Part shown: positions 44,896 through 54,500 of the stretch, one piece after another
How the letters are laid out: each line of letters begins with the position of its first letter
Numbering within the stretch: position 1 is the stretch's first letter
Assembly: GCA_023386815.1 (NCBI GenBank)
Contig: JAEWIZ010000020.1
Span: 83,932 to 147,931, forward strand
Direction: 5' to 3'
DNA length: 64,000 nucleotides
DNA from: Bacillota bacterium
Lineage (GTDB): Bacteria; Bacillota; Clostridia; Lachnospirales; Lachnospiraceae
Translations under genes and position numbers: made by a program
The notes under the pieces: generated by a model
Seen by the model: only the letters and a program-made list of their open reading frames with translations
Databases searched by the model: none
Told to the model about the DNA's origin: nothing

Positions 44896-44910
44896 CGCAT
44901 CACGGCTTTC

Positions 44911-45573
44911 TTATGATAATATCTCCCAAACCACTGTTACGGTATCTGAAATGTCTAAGTCTTCTGGATGAATATCTAAGGAACCTTCATAATTGCATGC
45001 TGCATCTTCACATAGAATTTCTTTATCATATCTTACCGGCTCACTGTAGATATTAATTTCTCCCCAGGAATAATTGATATTAGTAACTTTACCTAGGGAT
45101 ACACCGGCAGCTTTTGTTAATATTTCTGCTTTCCTTTTTGAATCTTCCACTGCTTTTGCTAATAATTGATTCTTTGCTTCTTCCATGTTCTTTATTTTAT
45201 ATTGGATTGAAAACTCCGGATTAATCGGACATCGAGCAATTAATGATAATATCTTTGCGAGTCTTTTACTGTCGGAGGGAAATTCAATCTTTAAGTCATG
45301 ATTACATCGATACCCAATAAATCGTCTTTTCCAGTTATCTCTCTCTTTATAGCTTTCATATTCAAGATCCACATTAAAACGAGTAGTCTTAATGTCCTCC
45401 TTTTCGAATCCATCAGTCCTTAAAGCATCTCGCAACATGGAAACAGCATCTGCTGATCCGTCCATGGTATCTTCATAGGTATCTCTAACAACCTCCAAAG
45501 AAATCTTAATCTGGACAGTATCCGGTGGTAATGAAATCTTGCCTTTTCCTGTTACTGTAATACATTCATTCAT
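44911..45573 (-). CDS. SIMPL-domain (DUF541) protein
   Basis: 220 residues with the DUF541 pattern: ITVTGKGKISLPPDTVQIKI near the start, then paired repeats and KAEILTKAAGVSLGKVTNIN. Most family members are periplasmic or secreted, but this one lacks a signal peptide. The function of SIMPL proteins is poorly defined (oxidative-stress and signalling links). It is followed by the Cys-rich mini-protein. Confidence 0.7.
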   Translation of the reverse strand: MNECITVTGKGKISLPPDTVQIKISLEVVRDTYEDTMDGSADAVSMLRDALRTDGFEKEDIKTTRFNVDLEYESYKERDNWKRRFIGYRCNHDLKIEFPSDSKRLAKILSLIARCPINPEFSIQYKIKNMEEAKNQLLAKAVEDSKRKAEILTKAAGVSLGKVTNINYSWGEINIYSEPVRYDKEILCEDAACNYEGSLDIHPEDLDISDTVTVVWEILS

Positions 45574-45585
45574 ATGCGTTCTCCT

Positions 45586-45798
45586 CTATTTGAATAATCT
45601 TTTTAGTATGTCACCAATTCCAAATGTTGTTTTGTGATAGACTGCGTTGTAAGCTGATTTCTTAGGATTTCTTATAAATCCCATTCCCTTTTTCCCATAA
45701 AGCGGGTTAATTGCTCTTTTTGCTTGCCTTTTCCACTTGCCTGTAGTTCTTGCTTTCAGACTTTTCTTTAAACTCGGTTTTCGCATTCCTATTATCAA
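45586..45798 (-). CDS. Small basic hypothetical protein
   Basis: About 70 residues, very Lys/Arg-rich: MRKPSLKKSLKARTTGKWKR, QAKRAINPLYGKKGMGF, NPKKSAYNAVYHKTTFG. Proteins of this look recur in Lachnospiraceae, often next to SIMPL genes, as here. The start is set at TTG 45798 with GGAGG nine bases upstream; the ATG at 45786 lacks a site. It may bind nucleic acid through its charge. Confidence 0.5.
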   Translation of the reverse strand: MIIGMRKPSLKKSLKARTTGKWKRQAKRAINPLYGKKGMGFIRNPKKSAYNAVYHKTTFGIGDILKRLFK

Positions 45799-45879
45799 AT
45801 TGATTTCACCTCCATGCTTCCATGCTATTTTGCAATTAGTTGTCCTTTTCCTATACCTATTTAGGTCAGAATAACTCAT

Positions 45880-46388
45880 GATCCTAATTATATAGTTATT
45901 ATTGTCCTATAAAAGGGATTCGCAACAAAAAATTGAGAACCACTTATTCAATATAAGGTGTCCTCATTCCGATACTTTAACTGTTATTAACATAATCTCT
46001 TTGGTATTCCTTTGTGAAGTCTTTGTATAATTGTGTTTTTCAGCTACCTGTGACACCTTTTAACGATTTCTGTCGTAATCCTTGGTACTGTCATATTTTC
46101 CGATCGCCACCACATCCGTATGACTACTTAAGGTATCTGCTTACCATGTTCTTGATAATCTTCCGGCTGCAAGCGGGCTATATGGAGTCTGCATTCTAGG
46201 GGCTTTTATTATGCGGCTTATGATGGAGCAATGCGTCTAATTGAAGCACTATAATAGTAATATTAAAAATTGGATTAATAATCCTCTTTTTTACAGTAGT
46301 TGTTTGTTTTATAATTGTAGGGAACATTCATTTTAAGAGTGTGAAATATTTGTGTTTAAATAAATTATAGACTTTATAGGGAGATTTT
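45880..46388. other. Intergenic stretch with decayed coding scraps
   Basis: No intact gene. A plus-strand scrap GFYYAAYDGAMRLIEAL with a stop near 46254 looks like the end of a lost gene. The last 100 bases should hold the promoter of the Fn3 gene; none was convincing by eye. Confidence 0.35.
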
Positions 46389-48716
46389 ATGAGATCACAT
46401 AGAATACATAAAAAATCATTAGTAATGTTATTAATCGTAGTACTTTTCATTGTACAAATTTTTAGCCGTTTTGTTATAGTTCAGGCAGATACAGGATATG
46501 ATAAAACGGCGCCAATTCTGAATGGATTCACAATCTCAAATGCAGATCATATTGACACGGAGAAGGGATTGAAAATTACCTTTGATTTGAAAGAGGATGG
46601 AGTAGGCGTAAACTATATAATTATCGATTTTAAAGGGCAAGATAGTGGAAAGATAAGGTCTTTGCAGTATATTACATCAACAGAGGATGGAATATATCCA
46701 TTATATTCAGGAAAGACAACGGTGACTTTATCCTTTGATAGAAGATTCTTCTATGAGGAGACATATTCCATAGAAGATATCTATTTATCTGATGCGAATG
46801 GCAATAGTAGTGAATACAGCGTTCAAAAGGGTGCAGAATGTTTAAAAAAATCAACCTCTAAAATAATCGTTACACACTCAACAATTACAGATTTTATATC
46901 ACCTAAAATAAACAGTATAACGATAAAAAACGCAGACAATATTGATTCTTCAACCGGATTAATTAATCTTAATGTTGATACGCTAGAGGATGAAAGCGGG
47001 ATAAGCAATATTACTCTAACCTTTAGAAATGAAGGATCTGCTCTTTATTATATACAATGGTCGGACTATAGCGCATACCCTGATGGAAAGGAACTACATA
47101 CTGGTAAGTATAATCTAAGCGCTGGTTTTCAAGATCCTCTCGTAGTGGGTTCTTATACACTGGAAGAGGTCACTTTGACCGATCATGACTTCAATCATAC
47201 AAAGTATACTCCTGACTCTCCTGAATGGAGTAAGTTCACTCAGAAAATTACCGTTACTAAATCAAACTATGAAAAAAGTACGGAACCTTCGATTCAGTCT
47301 ATTCATCTTGATAACACTGCAATCGTAACACCGGATTGTCTTGAGGTTCCTATCACTATAAGTACTAATAAATATGGTGTGAACTGTGTATGGATTAAAT
47401 TAATGAATGAAGAAGGAGAAGACGTCTTCCTATTCTGGTACTCGGATACACCAATCATGAGCGGAACCCATCAATTGAGGTTTCCAATAGACCCCTTTCA
47501 AGGAGAAGGAAGCTATAAACTTGATGACATTCTAGTTTGTCCAGCTGTGGGAAACTCCGTAGAGTATGATCGAAAGGATTTGAAAAAGCTAAGCGGATTT
47601 ATAGATCCAACGATAACAATTAACAGTGCTTTCGATATAACTTATTATGGAGCGACTGGAAATGTTGATGCGGCAGTAAATGCAATTAATTCCATGCAGG
47701 AAGGGCAGACTGCAGTATTGGATTTTCGTAATAACAATAAAGCAGATAAAAGACTTTTTAGTGCAATTGCTGGAAAAGATAAAACAGTAGTGTTTGAGAA
47801 TGATGATGTACAATGGATATTTAACGGCAAGGACATTAATCCGGATAACTGTAAGTCGATCAATCTGAAGGTAATTATCAGTAAACAGAAGGGATCCGAT
47901 TTTGGATATGCGAATGACGATTATATCCTTTTTATGCTTTATGCTGCGAATGGGGTTCTACCCGGAAAAGTTCAGATGCGTATCAATAATGAATTCTTAA
48001 AGGAAAAATATAAAGTCACCTCAGATATGAAATTATCGTATTATGATCAAACTCCTGATGTGCTAGATACAGACGTTGAATTAGCTGACGATGGTTATAC
48101 TGAATATGAAATTAGTCATAATTCTGCTTATATTTTATCAGAAAATATGCCGGTGTTAAACTCTCCCCAATCAGTAAAAGCTAATTGCGTAAATTATTCT
48201 TATATTAAACTAAATTGGAATAGGGTAGGTGGAGCAAATGGATATTATATTTATCGCTCTTCTAGTAAGACAGGTGGCTATAAGAAAGTTGGCACTGTTA
48301 CAAATGCTAGACAATTAACCTGGTCAGATAAATCTATTTCATTCGGTAAAACTTATTATTATAAGCTTCAAGCACGAGGGGCTAAGAATAATATTAAAGC
48401 AAAATATAGTGCTGTAATATCATGTGCAAACGCTCCGTCTGTTACGAATGGCCTTAAGGTGTCTAGTAAAAGTAAAACATCCCTGAAACTTACCTGGGGA
48501 AATCAGGCTGGTGTTACTGGTTATAAAATTTACCAATATAAAAACTCAAAATGGATTGAGATAAAAACTATAAAAAATTATGATACAACGTCAAGTACAA
48601 TGACAGGACTTGTGTCCGGAACAACATATAAATTTAAGGTTAGAGCATATAAAACGAGTGGTAAAAAGATTGCCTATGGTGCCTATAGTGAGGTGATTAC
48701 TGTGTCTACAAAGTAA
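46389..48716 (+). CDS. Secreted surface protein with Ig-like repeats and two fibronectin type III domains
   Basis: 775 residues. A signal peptide occupies residues 1-34 (KSLVMLLIVVLFIVQIF, cleavage near VQA-DT). Three ~115-residue repeats follow, each opening with a strand like ILNGFTISNADHID, INSITIKNADNID and IQSIHLDNTAIV. Two C-terminal Fn3 domains contain YIKLNWNRVGGANGYYIYRS and LKLTWGNQAGVTGYKIY. No LPXTG anchor is present. AGGGAG precedes the ATG. It probably aids adhesion or mating contact; a cargo role is also possible. Confidence 0.75.
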   Translation: MRSHRIHKKSLVMLLIVVLFIVQIFSRFVIVQADTGYDKTAPILNGFTISNADHIDTEKGLKITFDLKEDGVGVNYIIIDFKGQDSGKIRSLQYITSTEDGIYPLYSGKTTVTLSFDRRFFYEETYSIEDIYLSDANGNSSEYSVQKGAECLKKSTSKIIVTHSTITDFISPKINSITIKNADNIDSSTGLINLNVDTLEDESGISNITLTFRNEGSALYYIQWSDYSAYPDGKELHTGKYNLSAGFQDPLVVGSYTLEEVTLTDHDFNHTKYTPDSPEWSKFTQKITVTKSNYEKSTEPSIQSIHLDNTAIVTPDCLEVPITISTNKYGVNCVWIKLMNEEGEDVFLFWYSDTPIMSGTHQLRFPIDPFQGEGSYKLDDILVCPAVGNSVEYDRKDLKKLSGFIDPTITINSAFDITYYGATGNVDAAVNAINSMQEGQTAVLDFRNNNKADKRLFSAIAGKDKTVVFENDDVQWIFNGKDINPDNCKSINLKVIISKQKGSDFGYANDDYILFMLYAANGVLPGKVQMRINNEFLKEKYKVTSDMKLSYYDQTPDVLDTDVELADDGYTEYEISHNSAYILSENMPVLNSPQSVKANCVNYSYIKLNWNRVGGANGYYIYRSSSKTGGYKKVGTVTNARQLTWSDKSISFGKTYYYKLQARGAKNNIKAKYSAVISCANAPSVTNGLKVSSKSKTSLKLTWGNQAGVTGYKIYQYKNSKWIEIKTIKNYDTTSSTMTGLVSGTTYKFKVRAYKTSGKKIAYGAYSEVITVSTK

Positions 48717-48800
48717 TTAAAATGGTAATTATAGTATATTGAAAGTTTAAGTTTATCTAAACCCCCGACTATAGATAATGAAAGGGATTTTTAGGAAATG

Positions 48801-48845
48801 GGAAGCTGTCGCTTCACGATTTATCAATCGTAAAGTGACAGCTCC
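48801..48845. terminator. Imperfect hairpin after the Fn3 gene
   Basis: Arms GGAAGCTGTCGCTTCACGAT and its imperfect complement pair around a TTATC loop. It shares GCTGTCGC with the terminator at 4921-4974 and so belongs to the same hairpin family. Confidence 0.6.
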
Positions 48846-48898
48846 AATCTCTTTACCCTCGATATTGCTATGTATCGAATAAACGCTTAGCTCAAGCC

Positions 48899-49078
48899 TC
48901 AATTCTTCTGAGAATAAAGTTGATCTGTATATAAAATATGATTTACTAACCATTCATTAAAAAAATCTAAAATCTCTAATATTGCCTTGTCCTGATCTTT
49001 TTTAACCTTATCCCAATTTACTTGATCTAACTTTTCAACAAACTCCTTATGCTCTATCTTATGCTGCGCATTAATATT
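48899..49078 (-). pseudogene. C-terminal fragment of a bacteriohemerythrin
   Basis: About 55 residues: EHKEFVEKLDQVNWDKVKKD and ILDFFNEWLVNHILYTDQLY carry the last iron-ligand motifs (H...H and HI...D). The first half with the N-terminal His and Glu ligands is absent. The break coincides with a half hairpin (TGCGACAGCCCCC at 49082-49094), so recombination at that repeat is a likely cause of truncation. Confidence 0.65.
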
Positions 49079-49100
49079 TAGTGCGACAGCCCCCAAAGCT

Positions 49101-49838
49101 TTATACTTCTTTTATTATTACGGGAAGCTTCTTTGTTACATTAATTCCCCATGGATATGTATCCTTCTGGTAATGAAAAATTACTGTTTCCTTATTTTGT
49201 GTTTTACTAAATTTAGTTCCTAATGCAAATACAAATGCACCTGAGGCTGCTACACAGATCTTATTCTGTGTTATATTGGGATTCTTCTGAATTTCTGCTA
49301 TATGAGTTACAATATTATTCGTATAATTATCTAATTGACTATCGGAATCAACGATATCATAATCTATCGTCTGTGGGATTTGATATTTTAAAATATAATC
49401 ATTATCTTCAAGGACTTCCTGAATAATGCCTCTTTGATAGGTTGAGTCATTTGTATTAATAATAATATCTTCCCTTCTTTACTAGGATCATTTTCCCCCT
49501 CATGTAGTTCAAATGTATGACGTCTTACTTCTACTTTTAATAAATGAAATCTATCGTCTTTTAAATCATCAGGTGTATTATTTCCATGATAAATATGAAA
49601 AAACTTCTTTTTATTTTCATCTCCAAGTTCATATCCAAGCATAAATGCGGCTGGAATATTCGCAATACCTGTATACCCCTCCGATGCACACCTCTGAATA
49701 ACTCGCATGAATTTATCGTTCCCATACCTATTACTAACTACAGTATAAAAATGATTAGTCCTAATAATATTGATAATCCCCCATAGGATTCCATCCTACC
49801 CGTATGGCTTCTGATATTAAAATTTTTTTGACATATGT
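49101..49838 (-). pseudogene. SAVED-domain-like protein with N-terminal membrane segment, frameshifted
   Basis: Three successive frames give one plausible protein: a hydrophobic segment YGGLSILLGLIIFIL, then GIANIPAAFMLGYELGDENK with KKFFHIYHGNN, then IIINTNDSTYQRGII and KICVAASGAFVFALGTKFSK, and near the end FHYQKDTYPWGIN. The A..GAFVFALG stretch followed by a final Y/HYQ..TYPWG resembles the C-terminus of SAVED domains, which sense cyclic oligonucleotides in CBASS immunity, where TM-SAVED effectors exist. At least two frameshifts (near 49460 and 49755) make it non-functional. The family call is from pattern memory. Confidence 0.4.
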
Positions 49839-49977
49839 TAGCCTCTCTTTCATTAAAGTAAATAATGTATAGAGAGTATATAAATTTTTTACATTGTTTT
49901 ACTATTGATAATCATTCCTATTATGTGTTAAAAATATATTGTTGGTTAAACCTATCACAGAAAGGATGTATATTTTA

Positions 49978-50442
49978 ATGAAAAGATTATTTAAGAAGAA
50001 ATTTGTTGTGAGTTTGCTAGTAGCTCTTACGCTTATGGGGAGTACTCAGGCTTATGCAGCTACTGCTTTAAATACTAATATTGTCGCATTAATAAAAGAT
50101 GGCTTTACTTCTATTACAGCATATTTCATGCAATCTACAGAACAGGAAGTAGTCAAAATTGAAACAGACAGCTCTAACGATATTAAACAGTACATTGATA
50201 CCGCTTCTAAGCAAACAATTAGTGACATAGAAACGCATAAAAATAATGAAGTTGCTAGAGCCGACAAAGAAGTTGACACCTATGCCAGCGAGCTCAAAAA
50301 ACAGCTTGATACTGTAGTAAATGATGAAGAAACCAAGACTAAACAGCAGATTACAGATAAGATTAATAGTAATGTTGCAAGTATAAAATCTGACCTAGAC
50401 AAAGACATGGAAAAATACATTAAGGAACTTTTGAAGAAATAA
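49978..50442 (+). CDS. Secreted coiled-coil protein
   Basis: 154 residues. A signal peptide covers residues 1-29 (KKFVVSLLVALTLMGSTQA, cleavage AYA-AT). The remainder is an almost unbroken, charged coiled coil (KQYIDTASKQTISDIETHK, EETKTKQQITDKINSNVAS). ATG 49978 is chosen over the longer TTG start because AGAAAGG precedes it. Extracellular or wall-associated; such coiled-coil proteins can serve as surface spacers or assembly aids. A perfect terminator follows. Confidence 0.6.
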   Translation: MKRLFKKKFVVSLLVALTLMGSTQAYAATALNTNIVALIKDGFTSITAYFMQSTEQEVVKIETDSSNDIKQYIDTASKQTISDIETHKNNEVARADKEVDTYASELKKQLDTVVNDEETKTKQQITDKINSNVASIKSDLDKDMEKYIKELLKK

Positions 50443-50460
50443 TTAAACAAATACTCCGAT

Positions 50461-50503
50461 AACCAAAAAGGAAGCTAACAAATTGTCGGCTTCCTTTTTG
50501 GTT
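50461..50503. terminator. 15-bp terminator hairpin
   Basis: Perfect arms AACCAAAAAGGAAGC/GCTTCCTTTTTGGTT with a 13-base loop. It serves the coiled-coil gene on the plus strand and can also stop minus-strand transcription arriving from 50502. Confidence 0.8.
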
Positions 50504-50747
50504 ACATAATATTGACGTTAAACGAATCGGAAAAATTAATTATTAGAATTTGCTCATTTTCCAAATAGGTATTCAGCTCCATTAGAAAATTGTAATCTGC
50601 TTCATTATCACTCTTTCTGTTTAAAGGTATATTTATTGTTATACCATAATACCTTTTCTCGTTTAATAATTTTGTAATATCACTATATAATATTGTTTTC
50701 TTCTTTTTAACGAAAAGGTGCCTCTCGCTCATTTCGGTTTGTAACAT
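50502..50747 (-). CDS. Small hypothetical protein coupled to the SpoVG-like gene
   Basis: 81 residues: KKTILYSDITKLLNEKRYYG, ITINIPLNRKSDNEADYNF, LENEQILIINFSDSFNV. It is not a known family. It overlaps the end of the SpoVG-like gene by 41 bases, so it would be translated by coupling. An internal ATG at 50732 is also possible. Confidence 0.45.
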   Translation of the reverse strand: MLQTEMSERHLFVKKKKTILYSDITKLLNEKRYYGITINIPLNRKSDNEADYNFLMELNTYLENEQILIINFSDSFNVNIM

Positions 50748-51402
50748 CCGCCTGCGACAAATTTCCCTGACTCTCCAATTTCTCTTTTTCTGCTGAATGA
50801 AAGGATGATATCATCTCTCCATATAGCTCCTCGCGAAATATTTTCGTTATCGGATAACAAATGTCATGATAAACCGGTTTGTTGTTTTCACCTGTCTGCC
50901 TTGTACGATAGGATGGCATTGCAACGAATAAACTGCCCGCTTTTCCCTGAAGGATAGACACATTATTTATGACAAAGCAATCCTCAAAATATATACGAGC
51001 AAGCCCACAGATATTACTGCCTTCCCGTTCAAATGGTGTGACAAATACAGAAAATTCAGTCACCTTTTTATCATCCTGAATCTTCATTTCTCCTACCTTA
51101 TCTGATCCTTTCGTTTTTTCATATGCGATTAAAATATTGTCATACAGCGCTTCTCTAAATTCCTTAGTTATCGGATTGCAAATGTCCTTATACGTTATCG
51201 ACCCGTTTTCTTCAACATTATTCGTTTTATAACGTGGCATGGACACAAAGAGATTACCTTCACTGTTTTCCAAAATTGCTATATTCGTAATTTTAAAACA
51301 ATCTCCTATTACCATTGTTGCAAATCCCTTTAAAATAGATGGCTTTTCACCCTGTTGTCTTAATTTTTCTTTAACTTCACTTACTTTGATTGAATACTTC
51401 AT
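50707..51402 (-). CDS. Tandem SpoVG-domain protein
   Basis: 231 residues containing two SpoVG modules. The first: FATMVIGDCFKITNIAILEN, then GNLFVSMPRYKT, then DICNPITKEFREALYDNIL. The second: ARIYFEDCFVINNVSILQG, then GSLFVAMPSYRT, then DICYPITKIFREELYGEM. SpoVG is a small nucleic-acid-binding regulator, normally a single domain of ~95 residues. Start ATG 51402 has GAGGAG just upstream; a longer frame to 51543 overlaps the giant gene and has no site. SpoVG fusions or duplicates are found in ICE transfer regions, usually beside the giant helicase gene as here. Confidence 0.75.
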   Translation of the reverse strand: MKYSIKVSEVKEKLRQQGEKPSILKGFATMVIGDCFKITNIAILENSEGNLFVSMPRYKTNNVEENGSITYKDICNPITKEFREALYDNILIAYEKTKGSDKVGEMKIQDDKKVTEFSVFVTPFEREGSNICGLARIYFEDCFVINNVSILQGKAGSLFVAMPSYRTRQTGENNKPVYHDICYPITKIFREELYGEMISSFHSAEKEKLESQGNLSQADVTNRNEREAPFR

Positions 51403-51542
51403 ATACTCCTCACTTCTATATGCTTTACATACAATAAGATGCTGTAAGAAAGATAAGGGACTACCGAACAGTAGTCCCAGGCTAATGCCTTTAATAATTA
51501 TTATTGTTTGTACCATATGCCTTAGACATGAAATATACCACA

Positions 51543-54500
51543 TTACCTCCGCTTATCTTCATACTCAATATGATAATTACTTCTCTTTTCTGCTACATGG
51601 CTGTTTGAAACGTCATCATCTTTTGCAGGTACAACAGTTAAATCAACGTCTGCCACTTTGCTATTTTCAAGATCCAACTCTGCATTCAGTTCAAACTGTC
51701 TCGCCAGTTTTTCCTTAAGCTCCACTTCATGAGCAAATGGTTTTTCATATTCCTGCTTTGATTGCTCCATATCACGCTGATACTGATCAATCTTCTTAAT
51801 TAGGAATTCCTCATGTTCTGGTAATCCATTAAAGGAGTTCTCCAATTTGACCATATTGCCAACCGGGCTGGTACTTAGTTCTACTTTGTATTCTGTTTTA
51901 CCTCGAAGCACCATATAATTCGTTCCCATAAAGTTCTTTTCCACTAATAAGTTAAATCCTTTAAACTGACCGATTGGATGGGTATCTCCAATCTTGCACT
52001 TACTAATTGCTTCTAGCATAACGGTTCCGCCATCCACTCGCTCTGTGAACTTGGCATTCCCAATGGTAATTTTAAATTCTGGACTTGTAATAAGCTGCTT
52101 ATCTCTCTCCCTGATATCCTCTCGGACACAAGATAGTTTTTCCTCCGCTGCCTTAATCAGTTTTGGAAAACGGATTAAGAAATTATCCTGCAAGGTGTAT
52201 CTTTGACTGTCATAGGATGCTTTTAAAAGCTTTAATCTCTGTACATCATTGTCTAACTCCATCTTTTCACGAATAAGTGGATTACCTGTGGCAACCGCTT
52301 TAATCTCTGCATAAGATAGCGTTGCCTCATCAATGTCCTCACAGGTACGAGATACCGATTTGCTCGTCATAATCTGACTGATGAACCGCTGTTTATTTTC
52401 CACCAGCGCCCAGGAATAGGCATCGAAGGTACCCTTTGTTACATAACGATAGATGGCAACCTCACTGTTTTCATTCCCCTGACGGATACCTCGACCTTCC
52501 CTTTGTTCTATACTTGACGGTTTCCAGGGGCAATCAATATGGTGCATTGCCACAAGGTGTGTCTGGACATTTACCCCTGTGCCACATTTATCGGTAGAGC
52601 CAAGCAAAATCTTTTTCTTACCTGTCCTCATCTCTTTAAAGAGAACGTCACTCCCTGTATCCGATTTAGCATCATGAATAAAGGTAATTTCTTCTTCTGG
52701 TACTCCACGTTTTACCAATTCGTGCTTCACATAAGTGTAAACATCAAACTCTTTCCCGGCACCAGGAGTTCCAATATCTGAAAAAACAAGCTGGCAGCCG
52801 ATCCTTCCATCCTGATTTGATGAAAAGTATTCGGCTGCCACATTGTCTACTACCCTATTCAGTTTACTAACCGGATTATTTGGTGCATCCTTATCAAGGA
52901 GTCTTGCATCTGTACCAAGAAGTCTAGCTTCATGAGTTATTTTTAAAAAATTATCCTCACTTGGGTCTACTAATCCATTCCGGATTCGTTCCGCCCTTAT
53001 CACAAAGTCTTCCATCACCTGCTTTACATACCAATCTGGTTCGCTTTCTACAATGATATATTTCTCGTCACGTAGCTTTGGTACATTCAGTTCCAGCATA
53101 TCAGAGGTCTGCACATCGGCACATTCCCGAAAAATATTCATGAGCTCCGGCAGATTCGTAAACTTATTAAACCTGCTCTTAAATCGAAATCCACTTCCCT
53201 CTACAGTTAATTCCAATACTGTAGTCACTTCGCCGAAATTAGCTGCCCAGGAATCAAAATGATAGATGCCCATCTGCTCTAACGACTCCTTTTGCAGATA
53301 AAGCTGCATAACATACAGTTCACCCATAGTATTACTAATCGGGGTTCCCGTTGCAAATACAATCCCCCTGCCATTATTGATTTCACTGATATATTGGCAT
53401 TTAAGTTGCATATCGGTAGCTTTCTTGGCGCCGGAACTGCTGATTCCCGATACATTATTCATCTTGGAAAAGATAGCAAGGTTTTTAAAATTATGAGCTT
53501 CATCCACCATGATCGAATCAATCCCAAGTGCTTCAAAGGTAATCAGATCATCCTTTCTGCTTTCATCCGCAAGACTTTTTAGCTGTTCCTCCAGCTTTTT
53601 CTTTTGGCTTTCCATCTGTTTCACAGTCCATCGCTCACCATTTCTGCTCTTCATCTCATCAATTGCATAAGATATCTCATCAATCTGCTGATTAAGCATC
53701 CGTTCTTTTCTTTCCTGCGAGATTGGTATTTTCTCAAACTGACTGTGGGACATGACAATACAGTCATAATCTCCAGTTGCTATTCTTGAGACAAACTGTT
53801 TTCTTCTGCTCTTTTCAAAATCCCGTTCCGTTGCAACTAGTATATTGGCAGATGGATAAAGTCTTAAGAACTCACTTGCTGTTTGCCCGATAAGTGGCTT
53901 TGGAACCACTATAACTGTCTTATTGGCAATTCCAAGTCGCTTTTGCTCCATACAGGCTGCCATCATTTCAAAGGATTTTCCTGCTCCCACGCAATGCGCC
54001 AAAAGGGTATTTCCTCCCATCAGGATTCTAGCAATCGCATTTTTCTGATGAGGTTTTAACTCTATCTCCGGATTCATTCCGGGAAATTGAAGGTGAGAGC
54101 CATCATATTCACGAAGTCTTATATTGTTAAATGTCTCATTGTAATATTCTACATATTTGGCTCTGCGCTCTGAGTTTGAAAACAACCACTCTTTGAAGGC
54201 TTCCTTGATCTGATTCTGCTTTTCTCTTGCTAACATGGTTTCATTTTTATTCACTACGTAACGATATTTTCCATCTCCATCATCTACCCTGTCTCGAATA
54301 GTTACGGTTCTTAAGTTTAAGGTTTCCTCGAAAATAGAATAAGCATCCATGCGGCCAGTACCATAGGTTTTAGTTGCTGCCACAGAATGCTTATCCATAG
54401 ATTTATTTTCAATATACCATTCCATACTTAATTTGTTTAAATGAACCTGAATACCAGAGTTATAATACTGGCTTCTGACCGCTCGTGCTCTTCTTGGAGT

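Noticed and set aside
46014..46199. 61-codon plus-strand ORF before the Fn3 gene
   Set aside because: No ribosome site, odd composition; treated as intergenic scraps.
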